Of a stretch of 20,718 nt of DNA, positions 6,417-13,750 are shown piece after piece. Below the pieces are notes generated by a model, which saw nothing but the letters and a program-made list of their open reading frames with translations, did not search any database and was not told where the DNA came from. The position numbers were made by a program, and so were the translations under genes. The DNA lies in assembly GCA_017628165.1 (NCBI GenBank), contig JAGBZQ010000130.1, positions 1-20,718 of the forward strand, given 5' to 3'. Source of the DNA: Kiritimatiellia bacterium. GTDB taxonomy: Bacteria > Verrucomicrobiota > Kiritimatiellia > RFP12 > UBA1067. Position 1 is the stretch's first letter. The number at the start of each line of letters is the position of its first letter.

Positions 6417-7745
6417 ATGGAAGGAGCATTTGCATACATCCCCGATGCCATCAGAGCTGGTATCGCCAATATGCCTCATGTTTCTGTGAACGGCAAGGTG
6501 GTGCAGGTCGTCGGGACGATTATAAAGGCGAGTGTCCCCGGCGTTAAGATCGGGGAGATTTGTCTTCTCAAGAATCCATGGGAGAACATTGAAATCCATG
6601 CCGAGGTCGTCGGCTTTACGAAGGAATCCGTTCTGTTGACTGCGCTTGGAGCGATGACGGGCATATCTCAGCTGACGGAGGTCGTTCCCACGCGGCGAGT
6701 CCACATGGTTGGCGTCGGGGCGGGACTTCTGGGGAGGGTTCTCGACGGGCTCGGCAATCCGATGGATTCGGCAGAGAAAGGGCCTCTTGCCGTCGAACGG
6801 TATTATCCCGTATATGCCGAGCCGCCGAATCCGCTCGAAAGGCGGATTATTTCGGATCCTATCTCTCTTGGAGTGCGTTCTTTGGACGGGCTTCTGACAT
6901 GCGGCGAAGGCCAGCGAATGGGGATTTTTGCAGCTGCGGGAGGGGGAAAGTCTACATTGCTTGCGCAGATTGTCCGCAATACAGAGGCGGATGTCACCGT
7001 TCTTGCCTTAATTGGTGAGCGCGGCAGGGAGGTGCGCGAGTTCCTGGAGAAGGATCTCGGCGAGGAGGGGCTCGCCAAATCTGTCGTCGTCTGCTCCACT
7101 TCTGACAGAAGCGCAATGGAGCGTCTGAAGGCCGCGTATGTGGCTACAACGATCGCCGAATACTTTCGCGACAAGGGATGCAAAGTTTTGCTTCTTATGG
7201 ATTCAGTCACTCGCTTTGGGAGGGCACAACGCGAAATCGGGCTTGCGGCGGGCGAGCCGCCTACACGGCGCGGTTTCCCGCCAAGTGTTTTTTCCGAACT
7301 CCCGAAACTTATGGAGCGCGCAGGTAATTCCGCGAAAGGTTCTATCACTGCCCTTTATACCGTCCTTGTGGAGGGCGATGACATGACCGAGCCTATCGCA
7401 GATGAAACCCGTTCGATCCTTGACGGGCATATCGTTCTTTCGCGGCGGCTTGCAGAGAAGAACCATTATCCTGCGATAGATATTCTCGCTTCGATTTCGC
7501 GTTGCCAGAATGCGATCGTGACAAAGGAACACGGTGAGCTTTCCGCCCGCCTGCGAGGGCTTCTTGCGAAGTACCAGGAGGTGGAGCTGCTTCTTAAGAT
7601 TGGCGAATATGCAAAGGGCTCTGATGCCGCCACGGATGAGGCGATCGCGAAGATAGATAAGGTTAATGCGTTTCTCCGCCAGGGCCTTGCGGAAAGGCCT
7701 GATTTCAGCACGACGCTTGCTAAATTAAAGGAGGCGGTGGCATGA
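6417..7745 (+). CDS. sctN: Type III secretion system ATPase SctN
   Basis: F1-type hexameric ATPase of the FliI/YscN family that unfolds and detaches chaperoned substrates at the export gate. The 442 residues match the family length. Walker A is AAAGGGKST with K178. GERGREVREF follows, Walker B is VLLLMDSVTRFG with D262, and a conserved GEPPTRRGFPPSVF segment comes next. The N-terminal part (about residues 1-90) is the beta-barrel domain, and the C-terminal helices follow SRCQNAI. No flagellar gene is in the window, and the downstream order O/P-Q-R-S is that of non-flagellar systems, so SctN rather than FliI. The start is 2 nt after the chaperone stop; the 3' end overlaps the next gene by 4 nt (ATGA). 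Confidence 0.93.
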   Translation: MEGAFAYIPDAIRAGIANMPHVSVNGKVVQVVGTIIKASVPGVKIGEICLLKNPWENIEIHAEVVGFTKESVLLTALGAMTGISQLTEVVPTRRVHMVGVGAGLLGRVLDGLGNPMDSAEKGPLAVERYYPVYAEPPNPLERRIISDPISLGVRSLDGLLTCGEGQRMGIFAAAGGGKSTLLAQIVRNTEADVTVLALIGERGREVREFLEKDLGEEGLAKSVVVCSTSDRSAMERLKAAYVATTIAEYFRDKGCKVLLLMDSVTRFGRAQREIGLAAGEPPTRRGFPPSVFSELPKLMERAGNSAKGSITALYTVLVEGDDMTEPIADETRSILDGHIVLSRRLAEKNHYPAIDILASISRCQNAIVTKEHGELSARLRGLLAKYQEVELLLKIGEYAKGSDAATDEAIAKIDKVNAFLRQGLAERPDFSTTLAKLKEAVA

Positions 7746-8584
7746 TTCTTTATCCGCTTGAGTGTCTTGTTGCGATTCGGGCAAGACGCGAAGAGAGTGC
7801 CGCGGGAGTCCTTGCGTCAGCTCGTCATGACGTGTCTTTGGCCGCTGCCGAGCTTGATTTCCGAAAGCATGATCTTTCCGATTTCCTCGCAGGCAAGGAG
7901 GAGCGCCTGGGGCGTGTCTTTGCGGCAGTAGAGGGAAAGAGCGTTGCGATGAGGGATATAGATCTCGTGCGTGAAGCGCTTTCGAATATAGAGTTCGAAG
8001 GCGTGTCCAAGGAGAATGAGGTGGTGCAGGCGGAGGCAAAACTGTCCAAGTGCGAAAGTGCCGTCAAAGAAGCGCATGATAATTTTGTCTCAGCGGCAAA
8101 GAGCTCTATGAAAATCGATCGCCATCGCACCGAGTGGGCGCATGAAGCTGAACGGATGGAGGAGCGCGTGTCGGAGAGCGAAATCGAGGAGTCTGTCCGT
8201 CTGATTCCTTCTCCGGCCGCTTTTTCCCAGGAGCCTTTTGTTAATAGCGTTCCTAATAGCGTTTCTCGTCCTTCGGGTGATCCTGCGCGGATTTTTTGCG
8301 CCGCTGCGAGGGAGGTCGCGGATGCTATCTTTTCTTCGTTATCCTTCGTCCACGGAGAGGGGGTGCTTGCCATTCAGCTCAAGGGTGAGGTTCTTGACGG
8401 ATCGGCCATTCGTATGGAGGTTCACGGAAAAACCCTTAAAGTGGTTGTTGAGCCTGCTACAACTGACGTGCGGGCTCTTGTAGAAGGGAACAGATCTGCA
8501 TTTGAACAATATCTGGGCGAGAGAATAAACACGTGGCGCATATCGGTGGCGCTCGCAGAAAGGAGGGGGCATGGTCGCAAATGA
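7742..8584 (+). CDS. Apparent SctO-SctP fusion (ATPase stalk plus needle-length/switch protein)
   Basis: Protein of 280 residues sitting where separate sctO and sctP genes usually lie. Residues 1 to about 150 are highly charged and helical, predicted to be a long antiparallel coiled coil, and begin YPLECLVAIRARREESA, typical of SctO/FliJ stalk proteins, which contact the ATPase. A Pro/Ser-rich linker follows (about 158-186). Residues from about 205 to the end resemble the C-terminal domain of SctP/HpaP/FliK proteins: a strand segment LAIQLKGEVLDGSAIRM, then LKVVVEPATTDVRALVEGN, a helix, and WRISVAL. That domain interacts with the export gate to switch substrate class. The start overlaps sctN (ATGA) and the end overlaps sctQ by 14 nt. 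No internal start with a good ribosome binding site was found near the linker. The SctO half is fairly sure, the SctP half moderately so. Confidence 0.62.
   Translation: MILYPLECLVAIRARREESAAGVLASARHDVSLAAAELDFRKHDLSDFLAGKEERLGRVFAAVEGKSVAMRDIDLVREALSNIEFEGVSKENEVVQAEAKLSKCESAVKEAHDNFVSAAKSSMKIDRHRTEWAHEAERMEERVSESEIEESVRLIPSPAAFSQEPFVNSVPNSVSRPSGDPARIFCAAAREVADAIFSSLSFVHGEGVLAIQLKGEVLDGSAIRMEVHGKTLKVVVEPATTDVRALVEGNRSAFEQYLGERINTWRISVALAERRGHGRK
8243..8266 (+). repeat. 12-bp tandem duplication in the SctO/SctP linker
   Basis: AATAGCGTTCCT (8243-8254) is followed directly by AATAGCGTTTCT (8255-8266), one mismatch in 12. It is in frame and encodes NSVP-NSVS in the linker joining the two halves of the fused protein. 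The multiple-of-three length means copy-number change would only lengthen or shorten the linker. Confidence 0.8.
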
Positions 8585-9407
8585 AAAGCTTGCTGAGTGG
8601 CCGGAACTCGCGAAATTGACGGCAGAGGAGATTTGTGCGCATCCTGCATGGCGCATCATCTGCGAATGGCGCGATGAGCCGTGTGTAATGAGGCGCGCCA
8701 CCATGAAGCCGCGCGATATTGCCGCTCTTTCGATCCGTCTTAACGGCAAGGAATGTTTTTTCGGCATCCCCGACAGAGAAGCCTTCCCTGACCTTCATGA
8801 GTTGTGGGCGGTTAAGCGCGATCTTCCCGCCAACCTCCTCTTGGCTCTTGTGGAGAAGGAGTGCGGCGAGATGTTTCAGATTTTGGAGAATGCGCTGAAG
8901 GCGCAGGTGGCTCTTGTCTCGCTCGATTCTCCCGAGAAGCGTATTGCGTGTGAAGCATTCGAAATCGTTGCCATGGACGGTTCCGTTCATGCGCGTTTCG
9001 TTCTTGAGATGTTGCCGGAGGTGCTTGCGGAGTTTGGGCGTCTTCGGCATCTCGATCAGGCGCATGCATCTATACGTTCTCTTGAGAAGCCGATGCAAGC
9101 GATGTACGCGGAGTTTCGGCTGCCGGAGGATGATGTGGCGTGTCTTGCCGCTGGGGATTATCTCCTTTTGCCGGAGCTTGAGGTTTCCAAGGGCGAGTGG
9201 ATTGAGCGGATCGAGGATGATGAATTGGTTCGCGTAGTCGCGCCAAGAGCTTCAGGAATAAAGTTTTCTGAATTTGCCGATGGTGTGATGCCTGAGCTTC
9301 CATCTCCGTCGAGCGTTGAAATGATGGTGGGCGCGAGACTTTTTGCGCGCGGACGCATGGATGTTCTCGGTATAGTGCCGGCTTTTGTGGTGGAGGAGGT
9401 TGCGTAA
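8571..9407 (+). CDS. sctQ: Type III sorting-platform (C-ring) protein SctQ, atypical
   Basis: Cytoplasmic ring component that docks substrate-chaperone complexes and the ATPase. The 278 residues are at the short end for SctQ. The identity rests on position between O/P and R and on a SpoA-like segment around residues 177-205: MYAEFRLPEDDVACLAAGDYLLLPE, matching the pattern of a strand followed by L-x-x-L-x-x-G-D-x-L. The C-terminus, MMVGARLFARGRMDVLGIVPAFVVEEV, resembles the last strands of a FliN/SpoA domain, but the usual first strands of a second SpoA domain are not evident. The ribosome binding site AAGGAGG is just before ATG 8571. The gene overlaps the preceding one by 14 nt and the next by 1 nt (TAATG). 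Confidence 0.7.
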   Translation: MVANEKLAEWPELAKLTAEEICAHPAWRIICEWRDEPCVMRRATMKPRDIAALSIRLNGKECFFGIPDREAFPDLHELWAVKRDLPANLLLALVEKECGEMFQILENALKAQVALVSLDSPEKRIACEAFEIVAMDGSVHARFVLEMLPEVLAEFGRLRHLDQAHASIRSLEKPMQAMYAEFRLPEDDVACLAAGDYLLLPELEVSKGEWIERIEDDELVRVVAPRASGIKFSEFADGVMPELPSPSSVEMMVGARLFARGRMDVLGIVPAFVVEEVA

Positions 9408-10072
9408 TGTTTGGCACGAATGCGTTTCATCTCATAGCCCTTTTCACAGGGCTTTCGCTTGCGGCTCTCTTGGCGATGGTGGCCACGAGCTTTCTAAAAC
9501 TTGTCGTTGTGATGGGGCTTATCAGAAATGCGCTTGGCATTCAGTCTATTCCGCCTAATATGGTGCTTAATGCGCTTGCTGTAATCTTGACCTTTTATAT
9601 TCTCTCTCCCGTGGGTGAGGAGATGTGGTCTTTGTACGGCAAGCTTTCGGCGGAAGTCCCCTCTGAGGGCAAGGTGGAGGATTGGACGCGGATCGTCGTA
9701 AAATCTGCCGAGCCGTACAGGCGGTGGCTTGACAAGCAGACGGGGGAGCGCGAGCGGGCGTTTTTTGTGTCCACGGCGGAGCGGCTCTGGAGGAAGGATG
9801 GCGCAGAAGCCCAGGGGGTCAGTCCGAACAGTTTTCATATCTTGATCCCGAGTTTCTGCGTCTCGGAACTTTCCAGAGCGTTCAAGATCGGCTTTCTCGT
9901 GTATTTGCCGTTCATCGCAATAGACATCATTGTCTCAAATATCCTGCTTGCGATGGGGATGATGATGGTCTCTCCGGTTACTATTTCCCTGCCGTTTAAA
10001 CTTCTTCTTTTCGTGATGGTGGACGGATGGACGCTCTTGATTCAAGGGCTGGTGAGGGGGTATATGGTATGA
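9407..10072 (+). CDS. sctR: Type III export gate protein SctR
   Basis: Inner-membrane export-apparatus protein of the YscR/FliP family, the core of the conical R5-S4-T1 gate. The 221 residues fit the family. An N-terminal hydrophobic segment, then ATSFLKLVVVMGLIRNALGIQSIPPNMVLNAL, is the highly conserved family block. A charged periplasmic or internal region of about 80 residues follows (with EPYRRWLDKQT), then IPSFCVSELSRAFKIGFLVYLPFIAIDIIVSNILLAMGMMMVSP and KLLLFVMVDGW. These are strong family signatures. The ATG overlaps the sctQ stop (TAATG) and its own stop overlaps sctS by 4 nt. Confidence 0.95.
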   Translation: MFGTNAFHLIALFTGLSLAALLAMVATSFLKLVVVMGLIRNALGIQSIPPNMVLNALAVILTFYILSPVGEEMWSLYGKLSAEVPSEGKVEDWTRIVVKSAEPYRRWLDKQTGERERAFFVSTAERLWRKDGAEAQGVSPNSFHILIPSFCVSELSRAFKIGFLVYLPFIAIDIIVSNILLAMGMMMVSPVTISLPFKLLLFVMVDGWTLLIQGLVRGYMV

Positions 10073-10332
10073 GCCATGCAGAGCTTCTCGATTATAGCCA
10101 GACGTGTCTTGTGCTTGTTCTGAAGTTGTCTCTTGTTCCGATAGTGGTGGCTACGGTAGTGGGGCTTATAGTCTCTGTTTTGCAGGCTCTTACGCAGATA
10201 CAGGAGCAGACTCTTGGGTTTGCGGTCAAGCTGGTGGCGCTCTCCGTTACAATAGTGGCGGCAAGCTCCTGGATCGGCAGCGAAATGCTTCTTTATACGC
10301 AGGATATCTTTCTGCATCTCAATTTGCGGTAG
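10069..10332 (+). CDS. sctS: Type III export gate protein SctS
   Basis: Small YscS/FliQ-family protein of 87 residues with two membrane helices, the normal family size. Conserved features include a first helix (LVLVLKLSLVPIVVATVVGLIVSV), the loop QALTQIQEQTLGFAVKL and a second helix ending in a soluble tail. The loop sequence QxxTQIQEQTLxFxxK is diagnostic. The frame is open from 10027, but ATG 10069, overlapping the sctR stop as ATGA, gives the normal length. In most systems sctT and sctU follow. Here the next gene is dxr after 95 nt with a hairpin and a promoter, so the type III block ends here. Confidence 0.93.
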   Translation: MSHAELLDYSQTCLVLVLKLSLVPIVVATVVGLIVSVLQALTQIQEQTLGFAVKLVALSVTIVAASSWIGSEMLLYTQDIFLHLNLR

Positions 10333-10355
10333 GCTTAAAGGAGGCGCCTTTAAGC
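10333..10355 (+). terminator. Perfect hairpin closing the type III block
   Basis: GCTTAAAGG (10333-10341) and CCTTTAAGC (10347-10355) form a 9-bp perfect stem with a 5-nt loop, starting right after the sctS stop codon. The T-run expected for intrinsic termination is absent; GATGTG follows. It may act as a weak terminator in either direction or as an mRNA 3' end stabiliser. The left arm contains AAAGGAGG, an ideal ribosome binding site hidden in the stem. Confidence 0.5.
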
Positions 10356-10411
10356 GATGTGTCGGGCCAGTGAATTTGCTTATGGTCTACTGTGCATTCG
10401 CACTGCTATTT

Positions 10412-10420
10412 TGGTATAAT
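10412..10420 (+). promoter_or_regulatory. Extended -10 promoter of dxr (leaderless type)
   Basis: TG at 10412-10413 and TATAAT at 10415-10420 form a consensus extended -10; no convincing -35 is seen. The dxr ATG at 10428 is 7 nt after the -10 and has no Shine-Dalgarno sequence, so the message probably starts at or within a base or two of the ATG. Confidence 0.65.
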
Positions 10421-10427
10421 ATTACAA

Positions 10428-11528
10428 ATGGCGAAAAAGTTGATAATTCTTGGAGTTACGGGGTCGATCGGTATGAATGCGGTCGATGTCGTCTCGTCCA
10501 ATCCCGGACTCTTTGATGTGGTGGCGGTGGCCGCGCTTAGGTCGAAGAGTCAGTGCGAAGCTGTAGCTTCAGTTCTCGGTGCGCGCGCATACGTCGGGGA
10601 GGATGCGGCGCTTAGGGCTGTAGAGGAGAACGATGCCGACATCTGTCTTCTTTCCACTGTCGGAATAAGCGGTCTTGCTCCTGCTCTTGCTGCTATAGAA
10701 AAGGGTATGGATATTGCTCTTGCCACCAAGGAAGTTATGGTTATGGCTGGTGAGCTTGTGGTGGCCGCGGCAAGAAGCAAAGGCGTCAAGATTATTCCTG
10801 TAGATAGCGAGCATTCTGCCATTTTCCAGTGCCTTAAGCCTGTGCGAGATGATATCGGCGTAGCTCCAAAAGATGTTGAAAAGCTCATTCTTACGGCTTC
10901 TGGCGGCCCGTTCCTTGACGAGCCTGCCGATCTTTCCAGTGTTACGGTGGCTCAGGCGCTTAATCATCCGCGCTGGAAGATGGGCCAGAAGGTGACGGTG
11001 GATTCTGCCACGATGATGAACAAGGGTTTCGAGATGATTGAGGCCAGGTGGCTCTTTGATGTGGAGATGGGCAAAATCGATGTGGTGGTTCATCCCGAGA
11101 GCATCGTTCATAGTCTTGTCACTTACGTGGACGGCGCCACTCTCGCACAGCTTTCGCCGCCTGATATGCGCGTTGCAATTCAGTATGCGCTTACTTATCC
11201 GGAGCGCGTTCCTGCGGAGCGCGAAGCCTTGGATCTCGCGCGCTTGGGGGCTTTGACATTTCGTGCGCCAGACCAAAGGCGTTTCCCATGCCTGTCTCTT
11301 GTGCGTCAGGCGTGCGCAATGGGAGGCTGCGCCCCTGCGATTCTCGCGGCTGCGGACGAATGGGCTGTCGGGCGTTTTCTTGAGGGGCGTATCGGATATT
11401 TGGATATTGCCAGATCCATCTCGTTCGCTCTTGGTAAAGCCCCTGATATGCCTTGCGATTCGCTTGAGGCCGTTATGGCTGCCAATGATTGGACATGGCG
11501 CACTTTGACTTCTCAATTTGGAGGATAA
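10428..11528 (+). CDS. dxr: 1-deoxy-D-xylulose 5-phosphate reductoisomerase
   Basis: Second enzyme of the MEP (non-mevalonate) isoprenoid pathway, converting DXP to MEP with NADPH and a divalent metal. The 366-residue length is at the short end of the family. The NADPH fold begins LIILGVTGSIGMNAVDVV. The metal/substrate segment is PVDSEHSAIFQCL. LTASGGPF, HPRWKMGQKVTVDSATMMNKGFE and HPESIVHSL are all family signatures; the glutamate of MNKGFE is the metal ligand. The usual ANKE reads ATKE, a mild variation. The frame is open from 10392, but ATG 10428 gives the expected MAKKLIILG start next to the nucleotide fold. It is followed 1 nt after its stop by rseP, a conserved bacterial arrangement. 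Confidence 0.96.
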   Translation: MAKKLIILGVTGSIGMNAVDVVSSNPGLFDVVAVAALRSKSQCEAVASVLGARAYVGEDAALRAVEENDADICLLSTVGISGLAPALAAIEKGMDIALATKEVMVMAGELVVAAARSKGVKIIPVDSEHSAIFQCLKPVRDDIGVAPKDVEKLILTASGGPFLDEPADLSSVTVAQALNHPRWKMGQKVTVDSATMMNKGFEMIEARWLFDVEMGKIDVVVHPESIVHSLVTYVDGATLAQLSPPDMRVAIQYALTYPERVPAEREALDLARLGALTFRAPDQRRFPCLSLVRQACAMGGCAPAILAAADEWAVGRFLEGRIGYLDIARSISFALGKAPDMPCDSLEAVMAANDWTWRTLTSQFGG

Positions 11529-11529
11529 T

Positions 11530-12672
11530 ATGGAATCTTTGCTTTCTTTTCTCGTAACTTGCGGATATATCGCAGCCTGCGTTTTTCTTTTTGCGTTTTC
11601 GATTGCGATTCATGAGTTCGGCCACTTTATCGCGGCATTGAAGCTCGGGTACCGCGTAGAGCGCTTTTCCATCGGATTCGGCCCCGCCATCTGGAAGAAG
11701 GTCTATAAGGGTGTTGAGTATCGCATTTCGTGGATTCCGCTTGGAGGATATGTTTCTATCCCCGATGTTGACCCTGAAGGCACCAAGGCCATTGAAGGGG
11801 CGTCTTCTTCTGCGAAGAAGATTCAGATGCCGGCATGGAAGGATTTTGTCGTGGCTCTGGCCGGCCCGATGATGAACGTTGTTCTTGCTTTTGCCCTGGC
11901 AATTCTTCTTTACTTCATCCCTTCGGCTCGCTTTGGCGTTCTGCCGGCGAAGATTGGCGGCATCGTATCGGGAGGCGCCGCAGAGAGGGGCGGGCTCATG
12001 GAGGGTGACGAGATCCTCTGTGTAGGGGGCAACAAAGTTTCGGGATGGTCAGAGATGATGACGGAGATTCAGTTCGCTGCGGGACGCGAGACTGATTTTA
12101 AGGTTCGTCGCGGCGAGGAAATTTTGACTCTCAAAATCACGCCCGAGTTCAAGGAGAATGGCATGGCGTATATTTCGGCGCTTTCCGAGAGCAGCGATAA
12201 GGCCGCGTGCGCGATGTGGATGCCGAGTCGCGGGATCCTCGATCAGGTGGCGTGGGACGCTGGGACCGTCTTTCGCGCGCTCAAGGGGCTTGTGAACAGG
12301 AAGGAGATGAAGAATACCGCCAAGGCGATCGGCGGCCCCGTTTTGATTGCCAAGAATACGTACCTGTCCGTGCGCAAGGATGTGTGGGACGGTATCGGTT
12401 TTCTCCGATTTATCAACACGAACCTCGCTGTGATGAATCTTTTGCCAATTCCTGTTCTTGACGGCGGGCTTATACTTTTTTCGCTGATCGCCATGATTTT
12501 CCGCAGGCGCATCCCGGAAAAAGTCATCGGTGCTCTTTCTACTTTCTTTATGTATGTCTTAATGGGTCTTATGCTCCTTTTGGTGGCCCGCGATTTCTGG
12601 CGGCTTGGCAAGGTGGAGCAGAAGGTGAATATCGGAACAGTTCGCGAAGCAATAGATGTTCAGGAGAAGTGA
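11530..12672 (+). CDS. rseP: Site-2 intramembrane metalloprotease RseP
   Basis: Zinc protease in the inner membrane that cleaves transmembrane segments, for example anti-sigma factors and leftover signal peptides. The 380 residues include the HExxH motif (H28-E29-F30-G31-H32) in the first membrane helix, one PDZ domain (about residues 140-210, with GGAAERGGLMEGDEIL), and NLLPIPVLDGG with the third zinc ligand D311 near the end. E. coli RseP has two PDZ domains; this one, like many others, has a single one. The frame is open slightly upstream, but ATG 11530 with GGAGG at 11520-11524 is the better start. The 3' end overlaps ispG by 17 nt. Its substrate here is not identifiable. Confidence 0.93.
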   Translation: MESLLSFLVTCGYIAACVFLFAFSIAIHEFGHFIAALKLGYRVERFSIGFGPAIWKKVYKGVEYRISWIPLGGYVSIPDVDPEGTKAIEGASSSAKKIQMPAWKDFVVALAGPMMNVVLAFALAILLYFIPSARFGVLPAKIGGIVSGGAAERGGLMEGDEILCVGGNKVSGWSEMMTEIQFAAGRETDFKVRRGEEILTLKITPEFKENGMAYISALSESSDKAACAMWMPSRGILDQVAWDAGTVFRALKGLVNRKEMKNTAKAIGGPVLIAKNTYLSVRKDVWDGIGFLRFINTNLAVMNLLPIPVLDGGLILFSLIAMIFRRRIPEKVIGALSTFFMYVLMGLMLLLVARDFWRLGKVEQKVNIGTVREAIDVQEK

Positions 12673-13750
12673 TACCAGAGTAGTGAACGTCGGTCATGTG
12701 GCCGTGGGCGGAGGCGCACCTGTGAGCGTCCAGACCATGTGCAACATAGATCCGCTGTCCGTAGATGAGATCATCTCCCAGATCGGGAGCGTCTCTCGGC
12801 TCGGTTGTGACATTTGCCGGCTCACGGTGCCTGATATAGCGGCAGCCGAAGCGTTTGGGCGAATTCGCAAGGCATCGCCGATCCCACTTGTGGCAGACGT
12901 TCATTTTGACTACAAGTGCGCTCTTGCCGCCATTGCAAACGGTGCTGACGCGCTCAGGATAAATCCCGGCAATATCGGCTCTAAGGCCAATGTTCAGTCC
13001 GTCGCTCGTGCGGCGAAGGAAAAGGGCGTGCCGATTCGTGTTGGGGTGAATATGGGAAGCCTTGAGAAATCTCTTCGCGAGCGCGTGGCTTTGGGTTCGC
13101 TCTCCCGCAGTGAGGCGTTGTGTTTGTCGGCGCTTTCCCACGCTAAGATTCTTGAGGACGAGGGTTTTTACGATATTGTCATTTCCGCAAAGGCTTCCAA
13201 TGTTTCTGATACGATAGAGGTCTACAGGCTTCTCGCGGAGCGCACGTCATATCCGCTGCATCTTGGCGTGACAGAGGCGGGAACTCTCATCCCCGGCACG
13301 GTGCGCAGCTCCGTTGCGCTTGGCATTCTTCTTTCCGATGGTATTGGCGATACGATTCGCGTTTCGCTTACCGATAGACCGGAGCGCGAGGTTTTAACGG
13401 GCCTTGAGATTCTCCGCTCGCTCGCCCTTAGAGCGCCTGGGCCTTCTATTACTTCCTGTCCCACGTGTGGCAGGACTAAGGTGGATCTTTTCTCCGTGGC
13501 GTCAAAGGTAGAGGAGGCGATGGAGACGCTCTATGCGGAGCGGACAGCTCGGGGCGGAGGATCTGTCAAGTTTCCTCATGTCGCCGTTATGGGATGCGCT
13601 GTGAATGGGCCTGGTGAGGCAAAAGGGGCGGATATCGCACTTTGCGGCGCCGATGGTGAATTTGTGCTTTATGTGAAGGGCGAAAGCGTGGAACGTGTTT
13701 CTGAAGAGGATGCAGTTAGAAAGGTTGTTGAATATGCAGTTTCTTTATAA
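12656..13750 (+). CDS. ispG: 4-hydroxy-3-methylbut-2-enyl diphosphate synthase
   Basis: Iron-sulphur enzyme of the late MEP pathway that reductively opens MEcPP to HMBPP. The 364 residues match the bacterial form. The N-terminus RSDTRVVNVGHVAVGGGAPVSVQTM is family-typical, and the TIM barrel includes VADVHFDYKCALAA and LRINPGNIG. The 4Fe-4S ligands are C268 and C271 (SCPTCGRT), C314 and E321 (MGCAVNGPGE). The 7-residue spacing between the last two equals that of C305 and E312 in E. coli. The start at 12656 overlaps rseP by 17 nt and is the only one that keeps the conserved N-terminus. Pairing with dxr in one chain places two steps of the same pathway together. Confidence 0.96.
   Translation: MFRRSDTRVVNVGHVAVGGGAPVSVQTMCNIDPLSVDEIISQIGSVSRLGCDICRLTVPDIAAAEAFGRIRKASPIPLVADVHFDYKCALAAIANGADALRINPGNIGSKANVQSVARAAKEKGVPIRVGVNMGSLEKSLRERVALGSLSRSEALCLSALSHAKILEDEGFYDIVISAKASNVSDTIEVYRLLAERTSYPLHLGVTEAGTLIPGTVRSSVALGILLSDGIGDTIRVSLTDRPEREVLTGLEILRSLALRAPGPSITSCPTCGRTKVDLFSVASKVEEAMETLYAERTARGGGSVKFPHVAVMGCAVNGPGEAKGADIALCGADGEFVLYVKGESVERVSEEDAVRKVVEYAVSL

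Noticed and set aside
6417..7745. The ATPase as flagellar FliI
   Set aside because: Sequence alone does not separate them well, but no flagellar gene is present and the neighbours are a CesT-like chaperone and O/P-Q-R-S in the non-flagellar order.
10357..10419. A 20-codon gene between sctS and dxr
   Set aside because: Too short, spacing from the possible ribosome binding site is long (12 nt), and it overlaps the dxr -10 box; kept only as a low-interest note.
10569..11516. 315-codon open frame on the - strand opposite dxr
   Set aside because: dxr is unambiguous on the + strand; the antisense frame has no recognisable domain and no ribosome binding site or promoter.
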